Assembly (NCBI GenBank): GCA_905182565.1 | Contig: CAJJCB010000024.1 | Location: forward strand, 185,527 to 249,526 | Origin: Acidimicrobiaceae bacterium | GTDB taxonomy: Bacteria; Actinomycetota; Acidimicrobiia; Acidimicrobiales; Poriferisodalaceae | Direction of reading: 5' to 3' | DNA: 64,000 nt | In this document: positions 46,768 through 55,043 of the stretch, piece after piece | How the letters are laid out: each line of letters begins with the position of its first letter | How positions within the stretch are numbered: position 1 is the first letter of the stretch | Translations under genes and position numbers: made by a program | The notes under the pieces: model-generated | Database searches by the model: none | Seen by the model: only the letters and a program-made list of their open reading frames with translations | Told to the model about the DNA's origin: nothing

Positions 46768-47751
46768 TTATGAAGGGTCTGGGCGCATCCGGACAAGCAC
46801 TTTGGCAACGGCTTCGCGTTCGTCGAGAAGTCGGTAAGCTTCTTGAGCTTCGCTAAGATCCAGAACCTGTCCTATCGGCGGTTTGATGATGCCAGCCGTG
46901 ATCATCGGCAACAGTCGTTGATGAATATTGTTGGGAATAGACGGGTCGTGTGCGACAGCCTCACCCCAGGCTGCACCAACAATCGTTACGTTTCGAAGTA
47001 GGAGACGGTTCACTTTTACTGTGGGGATATCTCCGGCGGCAAAACCGACAACTACTAATCGACCGAACCTAGCAAGCGCTCGCACACCATCCAAAAATCT
47101 GTCTCCGCCTACCGGATCATATGTCATGTCAACACCTCGCCCCCCGGTCAGTTCAATCACTTCATCTTTCCATGTATCGCTAATTAGTACGACGTGATCA
47201 GCTCCGGCAGCTAATGCTATTTCTCTTTTCTCTGGCGTGGAAACTAAGCCAATAACCTGTGAGCAGCCAATCCCTTTGGCCACCTGAATTCCTGAAGTTC
47301 CCACACCACCTGACGCACCTAAAATTAGAACGCTCTCGCCGGCCTTCAAATTACCGCGATCAATCATACAGAAAACAGCTGTCTGGTAGTTCATCACTAG
47401 GGCAGCCCCTTCCTCGAAAGATAGTTGATCAGGCAGAAGAAAAAGTTCTTCTGGTTTAGCGAGCACGGTCTCAGCTAGGCAACCTCTCGTCCACGCTGCT
47501 ACTCGATCACCGGTTTTAAAACCGCTACCGCTGGGAGCTGATCTAACAACGCCTGAAGCTTCAATGCCTGGAGTAAAGGGTGGGTCTGGCCTGTACTGAT
47601 AGAGGCCTTGGCTTTGCAGCAAGTCTGGGAAGGAGACCCCACCGCAGACAATATCAACTACGACACTTTGGCTATCTGGTTCAGGTTCGTTTGTCTCAAT
47701 TACTGCTACACCAGATGGGCCGGTTAATGATTGGATCTCTATCGCTCGCAT
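46768..47751 (-). CDS. Zinc-free medium-chain dehydrogenase, NADPH:quinone oxidoreductase type
   Basis: 327 residues from the ATG at 47751 (AAGG site; a GTG-like start at 47769 is weaker). MDR fold without the zinc-ligand Cys/His of alcohol dehydrogenases. Cofactor motif ILGASGGVGTSGIQVAK and GADHVVLISD are present; VCGGVSFPDLLQSQGLYQ is the quinone-oxidoreductase type N-terminus. Probably reduces quinones or enones with NADPH. Convergent with ribH across 52 bp; 280 gene-free bases separate it from the amidohydrolase. Confidence 0.87.
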   Translation of the reverse strand: MRAIEIQSLTGPSGVAVIETNEPEPDSQSVVVDIVCGGVSFPDLLQSQGLYQYRPDPPFTPGIEASGVVRSAPSGSGFKTGDRVAAWTRGCLAETVLAKPEELFLLPDQLSFEEGAALVMNYQTAVFCMIDRGNLKAGESVLILGASGGVGTSGIQVAKGIGCSQVIGLVSTPEKREIALAAGADHVVLISDTWKDEVIELTGGRGVDMTYDPVGGDRFLDGVRALARFGRLVVVGFAAGDIPTVKVNRLLLRNVTIVGAAWGEAVAHDPSIPNNIHQRLLPMITAGIIKPPIGQVLDLSEAQEAYRLLDEREAVAKVLVRMRPDPS

Positions 47752-48013
47752 AGGGCAACCTTGCCACACTTGGAGATGTGGTGTTTGAAGATGTCAGTAG
47801 TTTCCACTTTGAAGATGAGTCGTGAACAATCATAATTTGCCTAAAAAAAGTGGGCTGTCAGCTTCTATACGTGGCTTTTAACAAAACAATTTCTTGGTGT
47901 GTAACTGACTTTGCGCACCAAAAAATTCGTCTATGAGTTTTTACTGGTTATTCACCACCAATCACTGTTGCACCAGATTGGAATCTTTAAACCCAACGTG
48001 AAGTTGTAAAACG

Positions 48014-48030
48014 AGTAAAGTAGCTTTACT
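48014..48030. promoter_or_regulatory. Perfect palindrome just upstream of the amidohydrolase gene (putative operator)
   Basis: AGTAAAG-TAG-CTTTACT, 7-bp perfect arms with a 3-base centre, ends 19 bases before the ATG at 48050 and just before its AAGGGGAG ribosome-binding site. Size and position suit a repressor site or an mRNA hairpin close to the ribosome-binding site. No regulator gene is nearby. Confidence 0.35.
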
Positions 48031-48049
48031 GAAGTGAACGGAAGGGGAG

Positions 48050-49195
48050 ATGATGCGTTATTACTCCTGCGACTCGCACGTAGTCGAAGCAGCTGAGATT
48101 TATGATGGATTAGTGGATAGGTTTGGGTCGAAGGCTCCGTACATATCGAATGAGTTGGATGGTAAGCCTGGCACTTGGTTGATGCTGCCTGACGGCATGC
48201 GTTCCGTTCCAGTCGGTCGTTTGGGTATAGCCGGAGCCTCGCTCGATGATCCAGCCACTCATGAGAGAATTGCCATGGGGTACGACGGGTTCAATCCGGG
48301 GGTAATGGATCCCGTTGCGCGTTTAGAAGAACAAAAAACTGACGGCATCGTCGGTGAAGTTATGTACCCAAGTCTCAGTATGTTTACGTTTGCTGTTCCC
48401 GACCCAGAAGTTCGCGATGCAGCCTTTCGACAACACAATGATTGGATCGTTGACTATTGTTCAGTCGATAGAGACCGGTTGATAGGGGTAGGCTGCCTGC
48501 CACTTCCAGATGTGGAGAGAGCGATAGCTGAGATAGACCGATCGAGCGCAAAAGGCGTTCGGGGTTTTGCGATACCAACGCATATTGACCCGGTTAAGCC
48601 CTATTGTCATCCAGACTTTGACCCCTTTTGGGCACGAGCAGAGGAATATGGGCTTCCCTTAACAATGCACATTTTCACAGGGCAAACTTTAGATGGTGGA
48701 TTACCAGCTCATTGGGGGACACCGGGCGGCCATCTGAAGGGCTATACATTGGCTCACACTACTGCTGTGAATACGATGATTGATATCATTTGTGGCGGAG
48801 TAACTGAGCGATTCCCAAAATTAAAGCTGGTTATAAGCGAGTATGAGACCGGTTGGGTCGCTCACACATTGCAGCGATTAGATCATGCGGCATATAGAAC
48901 CCCTTGGGAGGTCTCAGATGAATTAACTATGAAACCTTCAGAGTATTTTGATAGAAATTTTTGGGTTACTTTCGAAGATGATAAAGAAGGAATTGCGACA
49001 CGTCATGCTATCGGCGTGAAGAATCTTCTATGGGGTAATGACTATCCACACCATGACTCTATTTGGCCAAACTCTCGCCCTATCCTCGATGATATTCTTT
49101 CGGATGTTTCTGACTCAGAGAGAGAACAATTGGTGTGGGGGAACGTTATGGATCTTTATGACCTAGATCCTCAAAAGCTCCCGGTTTTTAGCTGA
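48050..49195 (+). CDS. Amidohydrolase-family TIM-barrel metal enzyme (COG2159-like)
   Basis: 381 residues. The N-terminal CDSHVVEAAEIY is the DSH-x-x-E variant common in actinobacterial amidohydrolase-2 proteins; the His of MHIFTG (~220), the SEYETGWV segment and WGNDYPHHDSIWPNS with the metal Asp follow. Such proteins decarboxylate or hydrolyse small acids (2-amino-3-carboxymuconate type chemistry). Strong AAGGGGAG ribosome-binding site 5-12 bases upstream. Single gene with a palindrome upstream. Substrate unknown. Confidence 0.86.
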   Translation: MMRYYSCDSHVVEAAEIYDGLVDRFGSKAPYISNELDGKPGTWLMLPDGMRSVPVGRLGIAGASLDDPATHERIAMGYDGFNPGVMDPVARLEEQKTDGIVGEVMYPSLSMFTFAVPDPEVRDAAFRQHNDWIVDYCSVDRDRLIGVGCLPLPDVERAIAEIDRSSAKGVRGFAIPTHIDPVKPYCHPDFDPFWARAEEYGLPLTMHIFTGQTLDGGLPAHWGTPGGHLKGYTLAHTTAVNTMIDIICGGVTERFPKLKLVISEYETGWVAHTLQRLDHAAYRTPWEVSDELTMKPSEYFDRNFWVTFEDDKEGIATRHAIGVKNLLWGNDYPHHDSIWPNSRPILDDILSDVSDSEREQLVWGNVMDLYDLDPQKLPVFS

Positions 49196-49205
49196 GCCCT
49201 ATCAT

Positions 49206-50045
49206 TCAAGCATGAACAAAATGTTTCAAGATTGCTTCAGCGACGCGCTTACCGTTTTCTAGCGGACCGAAGTGAGTCAAGTCATGCATAGGTAGCAGTG
49301 AAGCATGCGCTAAAGCTTTTGCTATTGGTTCTGCCATCGCCGGAGGAATTTCATTTCCGTTCGCAATTTTTTCTCCTCGAGCCACCACTGTTCTCGAATT
49401 TACTGTTTCCAGTGTCCTGAAATCTGTAGGTGTCCCACTCATGAAAATGTTTGCCTCGGTGTCACCTGAGCAGGAAAGTCGAACCCCGTCTTGTGTCGTG
49501 ACGGTTCCAAAATCTATGTAAGACTCCACAGTTAATTTTTCGCATTGAGAGAATGGTAGCTTCGTCATTAGTCTGCTCACAATCTCTTCTGTAGATTTAA
49601 ACTCCGTTTTTCTGCGTCGAGATGCGAGTATTAATGGGTGGTTTTCGTCAAGGCGTGGTCTTCCGGGCGGAACTAATACAGGTTCGAATAACCAAAGATT
49701 TGAGAATGTGTTCGGCCGGTCAATTTCAGCTTTTAATAATGTGGCGCCGCCCAGAGAGTGGCCAACAGCATGAATCGGTCCGCCTCCGAGTGCCTTGACT
49801 GCCATATGAACTTCATCAACGAAGAAGGAACGCTCCACATTAAGTGGGTGTGATTGGACCGTGGACCTCCCATGACCGCGAAAATCTAGCCCATAACAGC
49901 AAAAGTGAGGCAATAGATAAGGAATAGTTGCAGCCCACATGCCGGTATTTAAACCGTTTCCATGAGTCAGCAGAAGGTTAGGACCTATACCTCCGAGCTC
50001 ATGCAGCACTGCATGTTCGCCGTCTTCTCCGCGTAGAAGTCTCAC
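49206..50045 (-). CDS. Alpha/beta hydrolase
   Basis: 279 residues. LLTHGNGLNTGMW (oxyanion His-Gly), DFRGHGRST, nucleophile elbow GHSLGG with S97, and LTHFGPLENG with the catalytic His. Typical of ester hydrolases/esterase-lipases of the small-molecule type. No lid or signal peptide. Its 3' end is 10 bp from the convergent amidohydrolase stop; its 5' side faces 400 gene-free bases before the small gene at 50449. Substrate not determinable. Confidence 0.86.
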   Translation of the reverse strand: MRLLRGEDGEHAVLHELGGIGPNLLLTHGNGLNTGMWAATIPYLLPHFCCYGLDFRGHGRSTVQSHPLNVERSFFVDEVHMAVKALGGGPIHAVGHSLGGATLLKAEIDRPNTFSNLWLFEPVLVPPGRPRLDENHPLILASRRRKTEFKSTEEIVSRLMTKLPFSQCEKLTVESYIDFGTVTTQDGVRLSCSGDTEANIFMSGTPTDFRTLETVNSRTVVARGEKIANGNEIPPAMAEPIAKALAHASLLPMHDLTHFGPLENGKRVAEAILKHFVHA

Positions 50046-50448
50046 GAGTGGACCGTACGAGCGAGATCAACGAATGGTGGGGTGAAAGACATGAAATCAC
50101 CTTAGTGGGATTTAGCTAAGCCATATTTGCTTTGCAGCAAGAGAAAGAGCTTATTGGTGCTAGGAGTGTGGGCAGTGACTCGCTCATGGCTTGGATTGTC
50201 CTCATTGATCGCTAACAAAACGTCCATGTTGTTGGTGGGCAGTGTTTGCATGGGTGTATACTGTGCTTTAGTAAGTTGTCATAGTTAGAAAATGCATTAA
50301 CACTCCGGGGGGAAAGTTAATGTTTTCCTAAAGGTGCTAGCAAGCTATCTGCCGTTTAGGAACCGATAATTATTTGATCTTTCGGCTCAGTAGCGATACT
50401 GATTAGAAAGACATAGATAAATTTCTGCTAGGAAGAGGAAGGTAAAAT
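50046..50448. other. Gene-free stretch, leader of the small Cys protein gene
   Basis: 403 bases without a convincing coding frame. It probably holds a promoter for the small gene at 50449 and for the reverse-strand hydrolase. A TATACT at 50257-50262 could be a -10 element but I find no good -35 at proper spacing. A short hairpin GGAAA-N8-TTTCC lies at 50311-50328 preceded by a run of G. A long untranslated leader is suggested but not proven. Confidence 0.4.
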
Positions 50449-50616
50449 ATGAAATATCCGCACCACGCAAGTGGCAAAAAGTCATCTATCAGCTCGAGCT
50501 ATAGATGTAAGGCATGCACCACCTCCATTCATTGGGATGGAACTGTTAAGGCGTACATATCTGATACTCAGTTAGATGAAATCTGTTCTGGATCATCTGC
50601 AGGGCATAACTGTTAA
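50449..50616 (+). CDS. Small Cys-containing protein, 55 residues, unknown function
   Basis: Begins MKYPHHASGKKSSISSSY and contains CKAC (about residues 21-24) and later a Cys near 47 and a C-terminal Cys, with a basic, Ser-rich N-terminus and no membrane segment. The strongest ribosome-binding site of the window, GGAAGAGGAAGG, lies just upstream, and a good terminator follows 37 bases after the TAA. So a short, probably well-expressed monocistronic gene. CxxC plus two more Cys would suit zinc binding or a redox role, but I recognise no family. Absence of homologues would not surprise. Confidence 0.65.
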   Translation: MKYPHHASGKKSSISSSYRCKACTTSIHWDGTVKAYISDTQLDEICSGSSAGHNC

Positions 50617-50652
50617 CCAGCTAGTTAACGAAATAATAGATAGGCACGTGAG

Positions 50653-50689
50653 GGACTTCCACATACTTGGTGGAGGTCCTTTTGTCTTT
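50653..50689 (+). terminator. Rho-independent terminator of the small Cys protein gene
   Basis: GGACTTCCAC (50653-50662) pairs with GTGGAGGTCC (50670-50679), nine Watson-Crick pairs and one G-U, around a 7-base loop, followed by the T-rich run TTTTGTCTTT at 50680-50689. The best intrinsic terminator visible in the window, placed 37 bases after the stop at 50616. Confidence 0.85.
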
Positions 50690-50818
50690 ACTGCGCGTGA
50701 ATAGCAAGCAAAATATTTGCCAGGAACCCTTTGGTAAGGTCTCCGAATAGCTCAACAACGTCCATAGCAATCCGTTAGCTCGGCCTCCGTGAGCGATATA
50801 ACCGAGGTAAGTTCTGGC

Positions 50819-51610
50819 ATGACTGATTTAAGAGGGAAGATAGCGCTAGTTTCCGGAGCGAGTCGAGGGATTGGAGAAGCGGCTGCACGGGCCCTCGATG
50901 CAGCGGGCGCTCAAGTTATCCTGAGTGGGCGTACCACGAGTGACCTAGAACGCGTAGCTGCAGAGTTAACTCACTCTCCGGTAGTAATTACGGCAGACCT
51001 CTCAGTAGCTGGAGCGGGCTCGGCTCTGGCAATCGATGTGCTGACCGTTGTAGACGGCGTGGATATCGTAGTTAATAACGCAGGTATTCCTATGCGTCGA
51101 ATGCCCGAGCAGCTCAGGGAACAAGACGTTGACCTGGTATATGCGATAAATGTTCGAGCCCTGCTGATGCTGACAATTGGTCTAGGAGAGTCCATGAAGT
51201 CAAGAGGCGGGGGATCTGTAATCAATATTAGTTCAGTAGCTGGTATCAGAGGTCCTGCGGGTAGAGCCGCTTATGCAGCTACGAAAGGCGCTGTTGATGC
51301 ATTGACCAGGGCGTTAGCTTCAGATTGGGGTCCTGCGGGCATCCGTGTGAATTCGATAGCACCAGGGTTGATAGCGACAGATATATGGGAAGAGAGCCGG
51401 CAAACTATTCCTGGACTTATTGAGGATATGGAAGGCCAAATAGCGCTTAAGCGGTGGGGTTTTTCAGATGACATTGCTGATGTAATATTATTTTTTGCAG
51501 GAAATGATTCTCGTTACGTGACTGGCGAAACACTTGTTGTCGACGGCGGACTCGCAAAAGTTGGAGCATCTGCGAAACCGCAGCTACTACCAGAAATGAT
51601 TGCCGAATAA
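50819..51610 (+). CDS. Short-chain dehydrogenase/reductase (SDR)
   Basis: 263 residues from the ATG at 50819, which has a GAGGTAA site; a GTG at 50789 would add ten residues. Classical SDR: SGASRGIG at 12-19, NNAG motif, Ser of NISSVAG and Y-x3-K in YAATKGA. An Arg after the second strand (SGRTTSD) suggests NADP(H) preference. C-terminus VTGETLVVDGG is standard. First of the forward-strand set that runs, with one reverse gene, to the dimethylformamidase-like gene. Confidence 0.87.
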   Translation: MTDLRGKIALVSGASRGIGEAAARALDAAGAQVILSGRTTSDLERVAAELTHSPVVITADLSVAGAGSALAIDVLTVVDGVDIVVNNAGIPMRRMPEQLREQDVDLVYAINVRALLMLTIGLGESMKSRGGGSVINISSVAGIRGPAGRAAYAATKGAVDALTRALASDWGPAGIRVNSIAPGLIATDIWEESRQTIPGLIEDMEGQIALKRWGFSDDIADVILFFAGNDSRYVTGETLVVDGGLAKVGASAKPQLLPEMIAE

Positions 51611-51725
51611 CTCTGACGAGTCGATGTTGTCGGCCGGTTGCAGTAGATCAGATTGAACAGTACTCAGCACTCATGCAATACTTCTGCCCTAGCCAATTCC
51701 AGGCGAAACAGGGGTGTAATTACTA

Positions 51726-52562
51726 ATGACTGAAAATTTTGAACGCATCAGATATGAACTACCTAGCGAAGGTGTTGCTCGGATAGTCCTGGCTCGGCCT
51801 GAGGCGGCAAATGCTCAAGACTATTTAATGTTGTCAGAGCTTAACGATGCTTTTAATTTAGCCGCTGCTGACGAAGGGGTCAGAGTCATTATTTTGGCTG
51901 CTGATGGAAAACACTTTTCGTCTGGTCATGATTTATCTGCAAGTTCACCGGATATGGATGATTTCCCGACGGTGGGAACACAATGTCATTTCAATGCACC
52001 TGGTGCTGAGGGATACATGGCAAGAGAAGCGGAGATGTATTTAGGTTTATGTTGGCGTTGGAGAAATCTACCTAAGCCAACTATTGCCCAGGTGCAAGGA
52101 AAGGTTATTGCTGGTGGGTTAATGCTGGTTTGGCCAATGGATATGATTGTCGCTGCAGAAAACGTAACCTTTAGTGACCCAGTGGTGGCATTCAACGTAA
52201 ACGGTTGCGAATATTTTGTGCATCCATTCGAAGCGGGTAGCCGACTTGCGAAGGAAATGCTTTTTACAGGCCGACCGATAGCTGCCGAAGAATTGTTGCA
52301 ACGTGGAATGGTTAACCAAGTTGTCCCACTGAATGACTTGGAAAACGCTACTCTTGAACTCGCAACTCATATTGCCAAGCGGCCGATGTTTGGTTTGACG
52401 CTAGCCAAGCAAAGCGTAAATCAGGCTCTCGACGCAATGGGAATGTACAACTCGCTTCAAAGCGCATTTAGTCTTCACCACATTGGCCACAGTAACAATA
52501 AAGAAGTTCATGGTATGTTGATCGACCCTGCTGGAATGAAAGTTATTAGAGACGAAGCATGA
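51726..52562 (+). CDS. Enoyl-CoA hydratase/isomerase family protein
   Basis: 278-residue crotonase-fold protein. FSSGHDLSASS (oxyanion half one) and VIAGGLMLVWPMDMIVA (half two) are recognisable, but the catalytic Glu positions seem different: L-M-L-V replaces the usual GG-x-E, and SDPVVAFNVNG lacks the PE-x2-LG Glu. So a reaction other than hydration, such as isomerisation or another CoA-thioester step, is likely. The insertion around HFNAPGAEGYMAREAEMY is unusual. Same strand as the SDR, 115 bp away. Confidence 0.82.
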   Translation: MTENFERIRYELPSEGVARIVLARPEAANAQDYLMLSELNDAFNLAAADEGVRVIILAADGKHFSSGHDLSASSPDMDDFPTVGTQCHFNAPGAEGYMAREAEMYLGLCWRWRNLPKPTIAQVQGKVIAGGLMLVWPMDMIVAAENVTFSDPVVAFNVNGCEYFVHPFEAGSRLAKEMLFTGRPIAAEELLQRGMVNQVVPLNDLENATLELATHIAKRPMFGLTLAKQSVNQALDAMGMYNSLQSAFSLHHIGHSNNKEVHGMLIDPAGMKVIRDEA

Positions 52563-52580
52563 AGCCCTGGCTTTAATGAC

Positions 52581-53033
52581 CTAAAACCCCGGCTTAAATA
52601 TCATTAAAATTAGGGTCAGAATAAATAGCAGGCTTAAGACACCGCTACCAATTTCGGCCCGCTTTTGTGCGGAGGTATCTCCGTTTGCCATTTGCTTTTC
52701 AGCCTTGAGGATTAGACCATGGAGCAGGCCGTTCATTGCGAGCCAACAACCCGCAGACAGCCAGAGCCAAAGTTGGCTTAACTGGTAAAGCTGATCCGAC
52801 ATGCCAGTCAAGGTAAATCCAAGTAAACCTGCAGCGGCAAGAGCAGGGGCGTAAATACGCTGTCCGTTTCCTTGCATGAGCGATATGATTTGAAAACGAT
52901 CAGCGAGATCATGGCTACGGGTTTGACGGACCAAAAATGGGTGTACGAAGGCTGGAGCAAACGCTACGACTACTGCCAGTATGTGCACGACTAGAACCAA
53001 GTTGTATCCAGTGTCGCGCACCATAGCTAGCAT
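52581..53033 (-). CDS. Integral membrane protein, four-helix (DUF2269-like)
   Basis: 150 residues from the ATG at 53033, chosen because AAGGA lies nine bases upstream; ATGs at 53069 and 53084 lack such a site. Four hydrophobic helices: HILAVVVAFAPAFVHPF, APALAAAGLLGFTL, LWLWLSAGCWLAMNGLLHG and a C-terminal VLSLLFILTLILMIF. The layout recalls DUF2269-type small membrane proteins whose function is unknown. Convergent with the crotonase gene at 52562 (18 bp). Confidence 0.75.
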   Translation of the reverse strand: MLAMVRDTGYNLVLVVHILAVVVAFAPAFVHPFLVRQTRSHDLADRFQIISLMQGNGQRIYAPALAAAGLLGFTLTGMSDQLYQLSQLWLWLSAGCWLAMNGLLHGLILKAEKQMANGDTSAQKRAEIGSGVLSLLFILTLILMIFKPGF

Positions 53034-53395
53034 AATTGTCGGTCCTTGAGTCGTGTGCCTATGAGGCATTGATACACCATTCAATGCTCTGACTTATAAC
53101 TGGAGACTTGTTATCACCTTTGTATTTGTTATCTATCTGAATGACAGGTCCGGCATAGTTCCAGGCTGCGTGAAGTATCTCATCGCTTTTGCTTAGAGTT
53201 GTTAAACCTTTGCTGAGATGTCGATGAGCCAGTTTTGTGTGTGAGTTTAAGGCAAATGGCTTTTTGAATTATCAAAATGCAACTGAGGTGTATCAAGCTC
53301 AGGATGGAGTGTGGACCCTGATGGCTAGCAAATTGGTTATTGTTAAGGCAAAGTTGATTAGCACTAACAATGGGTTAAGGGCATAGGAGATTTAA
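53034..53395. other. Intergenic stretch, possibly containing a start-less coding remnant on the reverse strand
   Basis: 362 bases between divergent genes. On the reverse strand an open frame of ~65 codons ends at a TAG (53059-53061), 25 bases before the membrane-protein ATG. It includes the protein-like stretch DEILHAAWNYAGPVIQIDN, but has no ATG, GTG or TTG between the upstream stops (TGA TAA near 53274) and its end. Either a decayed gene or chance. The forward amidase has its ribosome-binding site AGGAGA at the right edge. Confidence 0.35.
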
Positions 53396-54880
53396 ATGAT
53401 TGAGCCTTGCGACTTATCGGCGACCCAAGCTCGCCGAATGATTAGGAGCAAAGAGTTGTCACCGGTAGAGCTTCTGGAGTCATGTTTGCGTCGAACCGAC
53501 GATACCAATGGTGCTCTTAATGCAGTTGTTACGCGAGTAGATGAAATGGCCATGACTGATGCTAAGCGCAAGGAACAAGAAGTAATTGACGGGTTGTTTC
53601 TAGGACCACTTCACGGGTTGCCTGTTGCGATAAAGGACTTGCAACCCACAGCTGGCATCTTGACAACCTATGGCAGCCAGTATTTTGCTGATCACATCCC
53701 AGTCGCTGATGCAGGTATCGTGAAACGCGTACGAACAAATGGTGGGGTGGTTACCGGTAAGACCAATATCCCTGAAATGAGTATTGGCGCCAATACTGTG
53801 AATCGCCTTTTCGGGGCAACAGGAAACCCATTTGACCCTACGAAAACGTGCGGTGGGTCCTCAGGCGGTTCGGCTGTTGCCGTTGCGACCGGAATGGCGT
53901 CGTTGGCCACAGGGTCAGACCATGGCGGTAGTTTACGAATTCCGGCTTGCTACAGCGGAGTCGTCGGACATCGGTCTAGCCCTGGAATGGTGCCGCATGA
54001 ACTTCGGACAATTACGCAGACTAACTATAGTCTTCAAGGGCCTATCGGGCGTACGGTTGCGGACGCTGCGTTGCTGCTAGCGGCTTTAGCTCAGAGAGAT
54101 ACTTCGAGTCGACTTGACCCAATGTGCTTTCCGCTTGATTCGTCAATTTATTGTGATTTGGCGGCAGTGGATATAGGGAGTCTTCGTGTCGGCGTTTCAA
54201 CCGATTTAGGTGGTGTCCTTGTGTCTAAATCAATTCGTAAAAGCTTTAACGAACGCGTCAATTTTTTGTCTAAACATGTTGCCTTTTTGTCAGAGGTTGA
54301 TGTTGACTTGAGTGATGCACCTGCAGTTGATTGGCAGCTAAGAGCTGATGTATTTGCAACTCAGTACCATCGTGAAATTGATAATTACGATGTAGGTTTT
54401 AACCCGAATGTCCGAAGCAGCTATGAGACTGCATTATCAACCGACGTGCTGGGCATAGCTAAGGCCCGCCGTCGACAAATGGAGTTGTTTCAGGAAGTTA
54501 ATACGCAGTTTGAGAATTTCGACGTAATTATCTGCCCTGGTGTCAGTGTCCCGCCATTTAAATGGACTTCACTTTACCCAGATAAAATAGATGGACGAGC
54601 CGTTGAAAACTACATGGCTTGGCTGGCTTTAAGTTCTGCATTGACTGTTGTTGGTAATCCTGTGACCGCATTACCGTGTGGGCTTGACTTGAATGGCACT
54701 CCGTTTGGGATTCAGTGCGTTGGGGCGATGTTCGGCGATCATGCCCTGCTCAGCAATGCGGCTGCCATTGAAGGGTTATTTTCTACTGAGCCGTTGACAG
54801 CGCGCCCGGTACCAGATGTTACTTGGTTGAAAAATCAAAAAACAGAGTGCACTACAAAAGGAAAAGAAGTGGCGAGTTGA
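53396..54880 (+). CDS. Amidase signature family enzyme
   Basis: 494-residue amidase of the GatA/FAAH fold. The Ser-cisSer-Lys triad is visible: K80 in GLPVAIKDL, the pair in GGSSGGSA (153-160) and nucleophile S179 in GSDHGGSLR. Hydrolyses an amide or nitrile-derived amide; substrate not known. No GatB/GatC neighbour, so not the tRNA amidotransferase. ATG with an AGGAGA site at optimal distance. Upstream of a CoA-transferase; an amidase releasing an acid that is then activated to a CoA ester would fit. Confidence 0.92.
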   Translation: MIEPCDLSATQARRMIRSKELSPVELLESCLRRTDDTNGALNAVVTRVDEMAMTDAKRKEQEVIDGLFLGPLHGLPVAIKDLQPTAGILTTYGSQYFADHIPVADAGIVKRVRTNGGVVTGKTNIPEMSIGANTVNRLFGATGNPFDPTKTCGGSSGGSAVAVATGMASLATGSDHGGSLRIPACYSGVVGHRSSPGMVPHELRTITQTNYSLQGPIGRTVADAALLLAALAQRDTSSRLDPMCFPLDSSIYCDLAAVDIGSLRVGVSTDLGGVLVSKSIRKSFNERVNFLSKHVAFLSEVDVDLSDAPAVDWQLRADVFATQYHREIDNYDVGFNPNVRSSYETALSTDVLGIAKARRRQMELFQEVNTQFENFDVIICPGVSVPPFKWTSLYPDKIDGRAVENYMAWLALSSALTVVGNPVTALPCGLDLNGTPFGIQCVGAMFGDHALLSNAAAIEGLFSTEPLTARPVPDVTWLKNQKTECTTKGKEVAS

Positions 54881-55043
54881 GAAAATTTAGTGTTAGCCGT
54901 TCCTGGGAATGTCCTTAATAGCGCTTCGAGTTTGACGGTACCGGACGAACTATTATGAAGTTTTCAAGTTAAGTTTAGAAAACGTTTGAGATTCTCTAGT
55001 GTGGAACACCGCACGAGAGCCTCGCAGGTTCTACTGTCATAAT

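Noticed and set aside
50257..50262. TATACT as a -10 promoter element
   Set aside because: No -35-like hexamer at 16-18 bases upstream and no extended -10 TG; kept only as a remark on the gene-free stretch.
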